Part shown: positions 51,285 through 62,600 of the stretch, piece after piece
How positions within the stretch are numbered: position 1 is the stretch's first letter
How the letters are laid out: the number at the start of each line of letters is the position of its first letter
DNA from: Acridotheres tristis
Taxonomy: Eukaryota; Chordata; Aves; Passeriformes; Sturnidae
DNA: 64,000 nucleotides
NCBI GenBank assembly: GCA_037013685.1
Contig: CM072886.1
Location: forward strand, 72,939,859-73,003,858
Direction of reading: 5' to 3'
Translations under genes and position numbers: made by a program
Notes under the pieces: model-generated
Databases searched by the model: none
Seen by the model: only the letters and a program-made list of their open reading frames with translations
Told to the model about the DNA's origin: nothing

Positions 51285-51850
51285 GTCAATGCTCTAAGGC
51301 CATGCAGAGGAACCTAGACAGGCTAGAGAAATGGACCAATGGGAACCTCATGGACTTCCAGATCAAATGCCAGGTGCTCCCTCCGGGCAGGAAGCAGTGG
51401 TGCAAAGGCACAGGGCGATGTCTGCCTGCCTGCCTGGGACCATGTGTCTGGGGAAAGGAACCTGGAGGCCTTGGCAGACACAAGTTGAGTGTGAGCAAGC
51501 AGTGAGGGCTGCCGAGATGGCCAGTAGCACTCTGGGAACCATCCATCAGTGCGCAGCTAGGACATTAAAAAAATTGATTACCCCCCCACTTAATCACTTT
51601 AAAGACCACATCTGGATACTATGCCCACCTGACAAGGACTGACAAACTGGTATGGGTTCAGCAGCGGGTTTGGTTTCCAAGCACCTCAGCTTTCCAAGAC
51701 GAAGAACTTGCCATGTGAGGAGTGGTTAAGGCTCTAGGACATGATCAGCTTGGCTTACCAGAAACTATGAGCAGTTTTTAGTATCTAGGAGGACTTACTG
51801 AGAAGATGTGGTCAGACTTTTTATGAAGGGCGATAAGTTGTAGGGTCATA
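51285..51850 (+). mobile_element. CR1 LINE internal fragment, strongly diverged
   Basis: The + frame at 51302 reads MQRNLDRLEKW...NLMDFQIKCQVL, the CR1 ORF2 block that follows the reverse transcriptase active site. The DNA then follows, with many changes, the later ORF2 stretches ('tagcactctgggaaccatc', 'ctggatactatgccc', 'gaggagtggttaagg') to about 51850. A C7 run at 51580-51586 has replaced part of the sequence. The LINE 3' end is missing. Frames here are remnants, not genes. Confidence 0.8.
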
Positions 51851-54055
51851 TAAATAGTAAGGAGATATGCAAAAGTGAGTAATAAATTTTCTTACAGGCT
51901 TCACATAGTTTTAAGATAGCAAAATTTAAAAACAAAATTATTCTGAAATGTTATGTTGAATTTTTGCTTGCACACATTGATATTTTTTTCCTTAAGACAG
52001 TTGGTATTCTCCCCAAATTATTGACAATTTTTCACAGAGAAAACAGTGGTACTAGAAGCAGAAGACACAATGGATAAAACATTCTTCAGTGATTCAAGCA
52101 GCAGAAGTAAGCAGTTATGCTCTCCACTTTTCATCATGCAATCAGTAGTATTCTTCAGTTTTTCTTACTTCCAAATTTCTGTGTTAACTTTATGCTTGCT
52201 CTTCTAGATGCTGATATTGCTTTCCTCCTCAATTTATCTGTCTCATCCTTTACTCTCAGAAAGTCTTTTATTCCACCATATCAAATCAACTGATGGTTAC
52301 TGATGCGGCAACCAGTTTTCTCCCTCTATTTCACAGATAAAATCGAGGCAGTCAGAAAGGAATTACTGTGATGCAAGGACAGAAAAGACATTTTGCTGTC
52401 TTGATTTGATACCAAAGCCCTCTGCACTTTTTTGGTGGAGATCAAATAGTTCATTTTAGAAACAGGGTATTTTTTATTTCATAAGTATATTTTTCAAAGG
52501 CAGTCAGTTGGCATTGCATTGTTTCATGAAGGTTAGAACTTCAAACCACTGTTTATTAGTGTTATTTTCTCCTGTATCTCTTTAAAAGTATTAATTTAAA
52601 TGATGTATTAATTTAAATGATGTGTTAATATCTTAACATAAAAGGTGTTTAAAAGCAGCTCAGAAGTTTTCATATTTCCTAACAGGAGCATGGCTGTTTT
52701 ATAGCCATATAGCCATATATCCTATGGCTGTAATAAGAACAGAAGAGTACAGAAAGATAAATTGATTATAACAAAATACTTGTGGAAAGTAGATTTCATC
52801 ATTTTGGTTATAAACTTCACAAAAACATTGAATATTCAACCCATTTTTTTAAAGGAGGAAGAGTAGTCAACCAAAGCTAGCTATTTTAGCAGGACATGCT
52901 TCGGAATTGACAATTAGGCATTAACATGTATAGATTCAAATTCTCAGCCAAAAATAATTAGGTACCTTAATTTTTTTATTAGTACAAATCTACTTTTGAT
53001 TTAAATACATTTACTCTGAAATTATGCCATTTTTAATTAAAAGAAAAATACAGTGAATTTATAAATTCCTTAAGAGTTCCCTGCAGAATTCAGGTTTCTG
53101 AACGTCAAAATTTAGTTTACAACAATCATAAGAAATATTGAGAAGCACTATATGTCCTCTACTAGCATGTCAAGAAAATGTTTTGTCACCGTCACTGCCA
53201 TCACTCAAGATGAAGCATTAATGCTTACTTAAAATGACAGTGCTTAGGAATTTGTATGAGCTCTCAGCATTGCTAATGACAGATAAAAGCCAGAAGTATT
53301 TCATGCACACACTGAATAAGGTGACAAAGATGTACTAATGAAGAGGCAGGTTAATATAAAAGATATTCAGGTTTTTAATCTAGCTGAATTTGATATGGAA
53401 CTAATGGACAAAACAGACCTGACAATTTTTTTTTTTTTTCTGTTCATCCATTAAGCTATGATACTGAACAATAAAGTATTTGACTAAGGAAGGCCTAAGA
53501 AGGTTTCATTTAAACTTAAATGGCATGCAAAAAATAGCAGTGCTAGAAAAATTTGTTCCATGTGTTCTCACACATTCCCCCTCCTGTCATCTCCCCATGT
53601 CTTCTGATGAATGTTTCAGTACATTTATCACTCTACACTACACATCACCCCGAGAAACACTGAAACTCTCCTGTGAGTGACATGGGCTAAGTGACAGCCC
53701 TGGTGAGGAGTGTTCTTCTTGAATGAGGGACAGCACGACAGGAGGCTGGCCTGGAGTAGCCACCACACAGGGAGAAGAATTTTCACCAGACTACAAAGTC
53801 TATGAGTCTAGAAAGGCTTACATAAGCTGTAACAATCTATCATACTTGGCAAAAACATCCAAAATTATCTCTGGAAAGTTCTGAAATAGACCTTGAAAAT
53901 GCAGGCATGTGTGTGTAAAAACAAGGAAAAGAGGGAAGAAGAAATGACAAGATGTCTACGTCCAACTTCTAAAAATTGATTAAAAACATAGTTTGCAACT
54001 TCAGATGGATTTTAAAGGTTTCTATATTTAAAAAGTGTTTGTATAATGTGTTAGT
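51851..54055. other. Unique AT-rich DNA with a 17-bp tandem duplication
   Basis: A 17-bp unit GTATTAATTTAAATGAT is present twice in tandem at 52588-52604 and 52605-52621, with a partial third copy. A T-run lies at about 53427-53439. A slightly GC-richer patch at 53670-53790 is unassigned. Confidence 0.5.
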
Positions 54056-54240
54056 GCCTGAGTGCCAGTGGCAGCACTGGAGTTCTGCCTCTGTGGAACA
54101 GCTGGGGCTAAATCCCCAGCAGGGATGTCCCTGCAGCCCCAGGTGGGGCAGGTGTCTGTGCTGTGGCCTGTGGAGGACTCCAGGCTGGAGCAGGTGGATG
54201 TTCCCTGAAAGATGCATCCTGAGGAAAGACCCAAACAGTT
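54056..54240 (+). mobile_element. Group B-like LTR fragment
   Basis: A GC-rich patch of about 185 bp in AT-rich flanks. The stretch 'gcctgtggaggactccaggctggagcaggtggatgt' (split here: 54167-54202) is the kind of repeated phrase found in the middle of the group B LTR, whose relative at 56580-56700 has a similar order of words. LTR ends, TATA box and polyA signal are all missing. The three overlapping frames here (54028-54257) reflect low stop density. Confidence 0.5.
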
Positions 54241-56335
54241 ATTCTGTGTGTAGCTAATAACATGCTCCTACATCATTATTTCTCCTAATGAGCCAAATGG
54301 CATATCCCTGTGCATCTTTTATAAAATTTTCTGGGGAAGTTTGTAAAGATGACCATTACACTCCAATAAAGTTATATTAAGACATTTTACTCAGGCTCTC
54401 ATGTGAAAAGAGAAAAACTTGAACCTCAAAGGATTATCCTCTTCTATCCCCCAAAGACTTAACTACCTACCTGAGTACATTCAATACTCAGAAAACCATG
54501 ACAGACAGTTATCTTTTATCCCAGTGACTAAAGACAATCCCCCTCTCTCCAGAGATGGAAGGAAATTCAAACATTTCTTCCTTTCATTTTGAAGCACTAC
54601 CTTTAATTATTCTGTTCCAGAACAGCTTTGGATACTTTGCTGTTTTCCACAGTCATGGCATTTTGATTCAAGTTTATCACACCTCCTAGATTCCAATAGC
54701 AACATCAAAGGAAAGCAAGTACATTTTACATTTGCATATGGGACATTGAGATTTCAGAGAACAGCTGGCTATACTCACCAGCAAATGGATTATACTCATT
54801 TACAGATGCAAATATTTCTATTTGAGTATGAAGCTCAAACTCACAATTTATTCAGAAAAACTAGGTTAGCTACAGTAACTCTTACTTAACTCTAAATTTC
54901 AAGTGAAGGTCTCACAAAATGTGCCTAATACACAGTATTTTTTTTTCCTTGGGTTTGCATTTTTGTTTTACTACAATGTACATAGAAAGAAGAAAATTTA
55001 AGAACCTGCCATGAAAAGCAGACATACATTGTTTACCTTCTAAATTAATTATAAAAGCATCTGAGGCCCATACTTGTCTTCCTTTAAAGGAAAGAAATAG
55101 AATAGTTTTTCTTCCCTACAAGTTCCATTAAGGTGTTAAAAAAGTTAAGGATCAGAAGATACTACTGAATTATCAACTACAATGTAATCAAATAATTCCT
55201 AAGTCTGAAAATATCTAAAGGGGAAAGAGTTTAAATACTACTGTAAAAAAGAGGAAAAATTTAGAGGGGTTTGTTTCTATCTATGGTGTGAAAATATAGC
55301 TCCTGAATGCATACTTGTTACAAATTCAAGGTTGAATAAAGAGCAGCTGCATCAGAAAGGACAAGTCCCCACAGGTACAGATTCCTCACAGATTGTGCAG
55401 GCACTGGGCCATCAAAGAGGAAAGAATGCTATATGACACCTGATTATGCAAACTCTTGTTTTCCCAAGTTCTAGAAAATAAATGTAGTTATTTCAGTTCA
55501 GTGTGAGTGAAATCAAGAACACCATATGAAGACTAGTGAATATATAGGATAACATACCTAATTATGATAGTGATAAAATCACTTTAATTAAGATGGCATT
55601 GAAGAGATAAAGTAGACATGTATTCATATCTGACTGGTGTGTATTCACACCACTTAAAGGCTGGACAGCTAATGATAAGTACAGATTTTGCAACATACAG
55701 CTCAATTCCTCATTTAGTGTGCTTTTCTGTTCTTAAATGAATTATTCCCAATGAAATTTATTTTCATATAATTTGAAGACTTCAAGCAATATTAGCCAGA
55801 AATATCCGACAGAATGAAACTGAATAGCCCAGAAAAGGCTACTAGTTTATTTTCATTTTTAGATCTTTGCGGAAATACAAACAAATCCTACATGCAGTTC
55901 TTATCTTACTGGTTACTATATGAAAAGTCCCATATGTTTTCTGACACTTAATTAAAATTATGATAAAATCCCTTTATCCCCTATGATCCAATTTGACTTG
56001 GTTTGTTGTTTGGTTGGTTGGTTTTTAATATTGTACTGAATGGCTATTCTTCTTCCACAGGTAGAAGCAGAGTTTAGTGATCCTCAACAGAAATAAAATG
56101 AAGACTAAGTGCAGGCCACAATATTTATGTTTGCTCCCACACTTCTTCACATTTCTTGTCTGAGTTCAGGGCAATGAAAATCAATCAGGTCTGTCAGCTC
56201 ACTGCTTTCTGATACAATGTTCAGTAACTATTTAATAGTGACTTTCTGTCTTGATTCCTGACTACCTTCTCAGCTAAGCATTGTGCACTCCTGAAGCAGA
56301 AGCAGATTAAGCACGATATATTTGACATTTTCTTC
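54241..56335. other. Unique AT-rich non-coding DNA
   Basis: No supported feature apart from a (TTGG)n-like run at about 55999-56022. Confidence 0.5.
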
Positions 56336-57082
56336 TGTATTAGGTTTATGTGGCAAGGTTTTGACAGTGAAGAGGGCTGCAGGGGTGACTTCTGTAAGAG
56401 GAGGACATTGCTAATCAGCAATGGTGGCTTTTTTTTTTTTTCCCCAAGAAAATATTTTTAAGAAAGAGTAAAAATATCTGTAAAAACAGCTGCTATAAAA
56501 GAATAGTGAGACAAACAAGACAGAAACAACTGTGTAGACTCTGGGATGAGTGGAAAAGAGGGAGAGAACAAAGTCCACTCAGTGGAGCAGGTATTCCTCT
56601 GCAGCTCTCAGAGAACATGGCAGTGTTGAGTCGCCCCTCTGCAGCCCATGAGGGCCCATGTGGGAGCAGATATCTTCCCAGTATTCTGTGTGAGGGACAC
56701 CACATGGAGCAAGGAAATAGTGTGAGGAGGAAAGAGTGATGGGGACAATGTCTTAAGAACTGACCACCACCTCCTATCCTTCCCTGTGTTGCCTGGGGAA
56801 GGGGAGAAGGTAGAATAATTAGGAGTGAAGTTGAGTCTAGGAGGAAGGAGGAAGAAGTGTTTTTGATTGTGTTTTTGTTTCTCACAACTCTATTATTAAC
56901 TGGTAATAAATTAAATTAATTTCCCCAAGTTGAATCTTTTTAAATCAAAACAACCCAAAATCTCCCTGTCCTTCTGAAAATCCATGAACTTTTTCACTGT
57001 ATTTTCTCCCCCTGTTAAGGAGGGGGCATTAAAAGAGCAGGTTGGTGGGCATCTGGCAGGCAGCCAAGATTAACCCACCACA
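56336..57082 (+). mobile_element. Group B solo LTR (ERVL-type), about 747 bp
   Basis: It starts TGTATTAGG and ends ACCCACCACA. Near the start are 'tttatgtggcaaggtttt' and a T-run (56431-56441). A TATA box TATAAAA lies at 56494-56500, followed by 'gtgagacaaacaagacag'. The middle is GC-rich, with 'gagcagatatc' phrases. AATAAA lies at 56905-56910. The last 80 bp hold 'gttggtgggcatctggca' and 'cagccaagattaaccca'. I recognise the order as a widespread bird ERVL LTR. The 5 bp on either side do not match cleanly (TCTTC versus GCTTT), so the duplication has decayed. No retroviral genes are attached. Frames at 56493-56885 (-) and 56506-56739 (+) are inside the LTR and not genes. Confidence 0.85.
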
Positions 57083-58004
57083 GCTTTCTTTGAACCAAGA
57101 TGTAGAAATGTTGATGACAGTACATAAGCTTTTATTAACACTATAATGCCACAAAGTATAAACAGTAGACAACCCCAAAAACAAATAAGGACTTGTGGGA
57201 TAGTTGTGCAAACAAGGTACAGGAAAGCATGCACATACTAAAACCTGCAAGATCAGAACCAAAGATGAGTGAAAAGATATGTGGTTAAACATTCTGTTGA
57301 GGGTTCTCTGGGCCAGACAGAATGATCCTGCAGAACAGAGAAGTAAAATGATTGACAAATTACTCCAGAATGAGTACTGCTTCAAAGATACTAAGATGAG
57401 CTATGTCAGAAGACAGATTCTCCCTATTTTTCTCTGTAGGAAACTGAGGAACATAAACCAATGAAACTGGAGAGGTGGAGACTAAAGTAATAGCCCACAG
57501 CAGTTCTCTCATTGAGAGCTCTCAAGCCTCATTATTTTTATCTCCACAGCTAAACCCACGGAGGACCATAGCCATCAGAGCTACTTTATGGCAACAATTT
57601 CCTGAAGCATTGTACTCATGTCATTGTACACAAAGTCTTAAAGGACTAATTGTGTTCTATATGGAATGGCAATAATGGATACTGCACAGGAACTAATTAT
57701 TAGCAGTATGTATTATTAATTAATGACAGTCTATTTTTGTTCTGAAGTTTGAAATTCTCCTGAATTATCAGTCTTTTAAACAATCCAAGGACAGTGATCC
57801 CTGATATGCATATAGATAGGCACACATTCGGTTGCAAAATTTACACAAATCCCAGATTACCTATTTTTGAGAATTAAACAGAAAGTTGGTGTGCTTAATG
57901 CATTATACACCTCAAAGAATCAAACATTCTGGTACACATGGAATCAATAATTCTTCAGAGAAGATACTCTAAAGTAGAATAACAAGGCCTACCTTGTTCT
58001 TGTA
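57083..58004. other. Unassigned non-coding DNA
   Basis: No recognised feature. A minus frame of 118 codons (57029-57385) overlaps the LTR end and has no domain I can identify. Confidence 0.45.
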
Positions 58005-58194
58005 CCCCCCAAAAAAACAAAAAACTACCACCATCACCACCACCAACTCCAAAAAACCATAAAACAACAACAAAAAAACCCCCAAACCAAAACAACACAA
58101 AAAAACCCCCAAACAAACAAACAAACAAAATAATTAAAAAAAAACCACAAAAACCCCCAAAACAACAACAACAACAACAACAACAAAAACACAC

Positions 58195-58230
<36 letters not shown>

Positions 58231-58256
58231 CAAAATAACAAAACCAAAAACCTCAT
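58005..58256 (+). repeat. A/C-rich low-complexity array
   Basis: About 250 bp composed nearly only of A and C, in blocks: irregular A/C tracts, (AAAC)n at about 58110-58130, (AAC)n at about 58162-58187, an A-run at 58195-58210 and (AAAAG)n at about 58211-58230. The 108-codon minus frame across it is an artefact of Phe/Cys/Gly runs. Replication slippage is likely. Confidence 0.95.
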
Positions 58257-59057
58257 AAAGCCCCAAAGCCATGCAAAACACACCCCATTATTTGTTATAG
58301 CAATAGCTGGTCTCCAGGTTCCAGCATGGTGCCTAGCTGCTGCTACAAAGTGTATAGTGTTGGGAAAATATGCATGTTTCTGTCCTGTAGCTCTCTAATA
58401 ACTGCTTGTGTTTTGGTGATGTAGTTCCTTGGTTCACAAGATAGGCTGACATGTATATGATGAAGTGAATTTTTTCTAGAGTGTCAGATATAGTGAAAAA
58501 GGATCTGAAAAACAAAGCAGATGTGTAATATTATCCTGTAATATAGCAAGCATGCTACAAGGAATACAATAAATCTTTTCCCTTAACATTAAACTGCACT
58601 GTATGCTCTAGTTCTTCTCACAAGCAAATCTCATTGAAGCTTTAGAACATGTCATATAGGGAAAAAATCATACTCTATTGAAATTCATTTTGTTGAGAGC
58701 ATGAGGAGGTCTCTTCTGTAAGGAACAGGATGTGCCATTCACATTACTGAATACTTCAATCCAAGCAGAGTTTTTCAACTGAAGCCCCTTTTTACAATTA
58801 CTCGGGGTCTAAAACCATTTATGATCTTTACTAAAGCTGTGCCACAGATCCTGATGCAGTAGATGAATGGTCTACTTGTCAGAGACATAGTTATTGAATG
58901 AAAAAATGTTACATAATGAAAAAACCTCCTATACTTTATCCTTTTGAGCACTACCTCATTCTCAGATGGGAATTTTAAATAACTGTCTTCCATCTGACAT
59001 ATTAAAGTTAGATAAAGGACAGGTAACGTGTCAGTACTTGCTGAACAGAGTCTAAGA
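58257..59057. other. Unassigned non-coding DNA
   Basis: No recognised feature. A 122-codon minus frame (58775-59143) runs into the LTR at 59063 and has no recognisable domain. Confidence 0.45.
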
Positions 59058-59062
59058 GTCAG

Positions 59063-59638
59063 TGTGGTGGTTTTGGCTGGGGCAGAGTTAATTTCATTCA
59101 CAGTGGCTGGTCTGGGGCTGTGTTTTGTACTTGTGCTGAACACAGGAGTGATAATACAGAGATGTTTTTGTTGTTGCTTGAGGAGGGCTCACACAGAGCC
59201 AAGAGATGTTCGGCTTTTGGTACTGCTGCACTGGTGAGGAAGTTGGGGGTGCTTGAGAGGCTGGGAGGAGACACAGCCAGGACTGATGATCCAAACTGAC
59301 CAAAGGGATGTTCTGTATCATATATTATGCTCAGTATATAAAGTGTGGAGAAGAAGTGGGAAAGAGGGAACAATTGGAGTGATGGAGTTTGTCTTCCCAA
59401 ATCACTGTTATATGTAAGGGGGCCCTGCTCTCCTGGAGACAGCTGAACATCTGCCTGCCCATGGGATGCAGTGAATTAACTCCTTGTTTTACTTTGCTTG
59501 TGTGCATGGCTTTTGCTTTCCCTCTTTTCCTTTTTTACCCCCACCCAGGAGTTCTCTAGCTTCTAGTCCAGTTCTACTGGTGGGGCAGGGAGTCAGTGGC
59601 TACTTGTCTACACTGCAGGCTGTGGTTAAATCATGACA
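59063..59638 (+). mobile_element. Group A solo LTR with perfect 5-bp target duplication
   Basis: 576 bp starting TGTGGTGG and ending CATGACA, flanked by GTCAG on both sides (59058-59062 and 59639-59643). This duplication fixes the ends and shows that recombination between two LTRs removed the provirus interior. Group A marks run in order: 'ctggggcagagttaattt' (59078-59095), 'gggaggagacacagccagga' (59263-59282), 'actgaccaaagggatgttct' (59296-59315), a TATA box TATATAA (59335-59341), then R/U5 with 'ggccctgctctcctgg' and a closing 'tggttaaatcatgaca'. It is the best preserved LTR in the window, hence probably the youngest. Host-gene effects are not evident. Confidence 0.9.
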
Positions 59639-59643
59639 GTCAG

Positions 59644-62600
59644 GGTTTTATTTGCAGAAGATCAAGCTAGCCCTTAAATTTAAGGTAAAAATATCTTTTG
59701 TTGTTAAATATGACCAAGGTATCTGGGTACAGAAATGCCAAAGTGGTTTCATTTAAGAGAAATAAAGGATCTGTATTTTTTGTGGTAGTGATATAATCAC
59801 AGATAATGTCATATTATTGAAGTAATTGGTCAGTATTTATGGGAATCCTAGTTAAATCCAAAAAACAACATGATGCTGAAATATTTAGGATATAATTTTA
59901 TGAAAGATATCTGTGCTTCTATTCAGTAGATATGTATACATTCTTGTAATAGCAAAGACTAAGAAGTACTGATGTACCTTTTTCCTATATGCATCAGGTC
60001 TTATGCTTCTTCCTCATCTTGCCATCAACATCAACAGATGTCATTAGGAAGTGCAGTCACCTTATATCATGAGAAGAAGTATCCTTATGTTCATTAAGTT
60101 ACATCCCATTCCCCCTCAAAAAAAAAACTCCACAAACCCCACCCCCCAACCTCAAAAGCACAGAAAATATATAAAACCACTCCTCAAATTCTGATAAATT
60201 TTTAAAAAAGCCTCTACCTTATAAAAGTATAGGCCTACTTTGTGTGATGTTTGATGCTGATTAGCCCACCAGTTTTCCAAGTGGCTTTACTGATCCCAGG
60301 GTGGCTAATATTTCTTTTACAGCACAATCTGATGTGTCAGCTGGCAATCTTTGTAAGTTAAGCACAAACTAGTTACAGCTGATGAGCACAAAGATGATGG
60401 TGGTGCCAGAAAGGAAGAGTGAAACACTGAGTAAAACTGAACAAATACTGACTAAAAGGTAAGAGAAGGAGTTCAAAGAAGACTAAGTAGTAGAAGTTTG
60501 CCCTTAACTTGGAAACACAATCACTGCCTACTGGTTAGAGTATGAAACATATAAAAAAAGTCTTCAGCCATAAAAGACAAAGAAATAAAACAGTACTATA
60601 CTTCTGTATTGTTTTGTCCTCATTGCTCAAAATAAAGGGGAATTACACCTTAAAATAACCTAACATTAAAAAGCTCAAATCTCTGAACCACTAATAAACT
60701 CCATTAAAAATACTCTAATATTAACATTTCACAGTACACCCTACCATACCCCAAGTATTTGAAATGAAGTGTCACTGCCACAGGCAAGACTGGAAATAAT
60801 TTTTTGGAGGATAGCTTTATCCTATTTTACCTTATAGTTTTCTTGTCTCAGTCTACTTATTACTCCTTTCTTTACACTGCTGGGGTGAATATAGGAAATA
60901 AATACATTTCTTATATAACTTTATTATTATGTTTAACATCCAATAAATACAATGACTGTACTTTCCTGCACTGAAAGTTCCATTAATTCTCCAGAAGAAT
61001 GCTCTTATGCCTTGCCTTCCAAAACGAAATGTATGTTTTTACAAATTATTTGGCTTGTTGATTAGCTTAGTACAAGTATGCCTACACACATCTTCACTGT
61101 ACATACTTGTTCAGTTCAGTGTATTCCTTCATGTACTGCATTCTCTGCAGGAGTTCGTGATCAAGTGCTTATTCAAACACTATCAGAGTTACAGCAAAAC
61201 ACTTCATTTAATGAAATACTTTGCTGTCATGTCCTCCACTGCACATTTTCCTTATATGTGACCCTTTAGAGTTTATATTTCTTTCTTCTTATGTTAAGGG
61301 CCTGTGTGAAGTTTCAGAGATTATGAATCCTCCTACTTTATCTCTTAACAGAGGTGTGAAGTATTTATGTTAGATGCCATCTGCTTCTTTGCTCCAAAAT
61401 CTCTAGAACACTGGGATTCAGCGCAATACTAAATAAACTTTATGATTTTAGCTTGTATTAGATCATATTATTTTGTTTATGAAACTTTAGATTAGTCACG
61501 GATGAATGACATAGATAACTACTATAACTAAAAATATAAAGATAACAAGCTAAGTTTATGCTGAAATTTCATTCAGCTTATAGCAACATCAAACAGTATC
61601 AGAAGATTCATCAAAATAGAATTTGTATCTTAAATATACCAAGTGTCTGCTAAGATAAAAGAAAGTAAACAAAGTTGACCTGAAAAGTCAGAAAACTAAG
61701 AGTCAGAAAAATAACAGATCAGATTTTACCACCAAAACCCTGTAACAAAGAAGTGTGATTTTCCAGGACAGCACAGCAACAAATTTCTGCTAGCTCTAAC
61801 AGCATGATTGCAGGCAACAAGCAGATGCCACTTGTGATCCACACATGAAATATATTAATACTAGGGGGTCATAGAGAAATCAAGCCCAGCAACTGAAATA
61901 GAAACAAAAATAAGTTTATGCTGAGCTTGAAGAATTGTGAAATACTTTGGATTCAGAATACACAGCCCACTCTTTTACAAAGAATGCTTGAAAGGGGTCC
62001 TTAGAGGATAAAATGGCTGGCAGAATGGTTACTTGATGAGGTGAGGGGATTCTGTCCATTGATGCATGAAAAAAACCAAAAAAACCCCAACCCTGTAATG
62101 CAATACAAATTAACACTCTAGATCCCTTTCATTGTCTTTGACTGTTGTGGGAAGGATCCTTGTTGCTTATGGGTGCACAGCCAAGGCATAAAATTATCTG
62201 AATTAGAAAAAAAGAGAGGAATATTTTTTTTCCTAATGACAGAAAACAATGGAAGCAGACTCAAGTATTTCCTTTACAGTTCAGAGATGATGGGCTGCAA
62301 AAGACATCTAAGGATTCAGAAAACTCTGACCAAAAAATGCTCCAAAAGCATAGGAAAAAAATATCAAGCACATGTGTATTTATTCCTGTGGTTTACTAAA
62401 TTGCCTCTAAAGATGTGATTTTTAAAATTGTTGTTTAGGCAAGAAGAGACTTATTTAAGCAGTCTTAAGAAATAATATATTAAATCTTGATAGTTTCAAG
62501 CTAAGAACTAACCTAAATTTGTGCACTAGTGGAGTTCTGTCATTAAATGATTCATTGGTACCTACTAAATCAGAAGTTATTCAAATGCATGTTTTTTAAA

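Noticed and set aside
56493..56885. 130-codon minus frame
   Set aside because: Entirely inside the group B LTR at 56336-57082.
57541..57675. Possible exon after an acceptor-like 'tttttatctccacag'
   Set aside because: The frame ends in a stop with no donor, and the translation shows no family features.
61150..61261. Possible exon after 'attctctgcag'
   Set aside because: Weak pyrimidine tract, no donor, and two competing frames; ordinary chance pattern.
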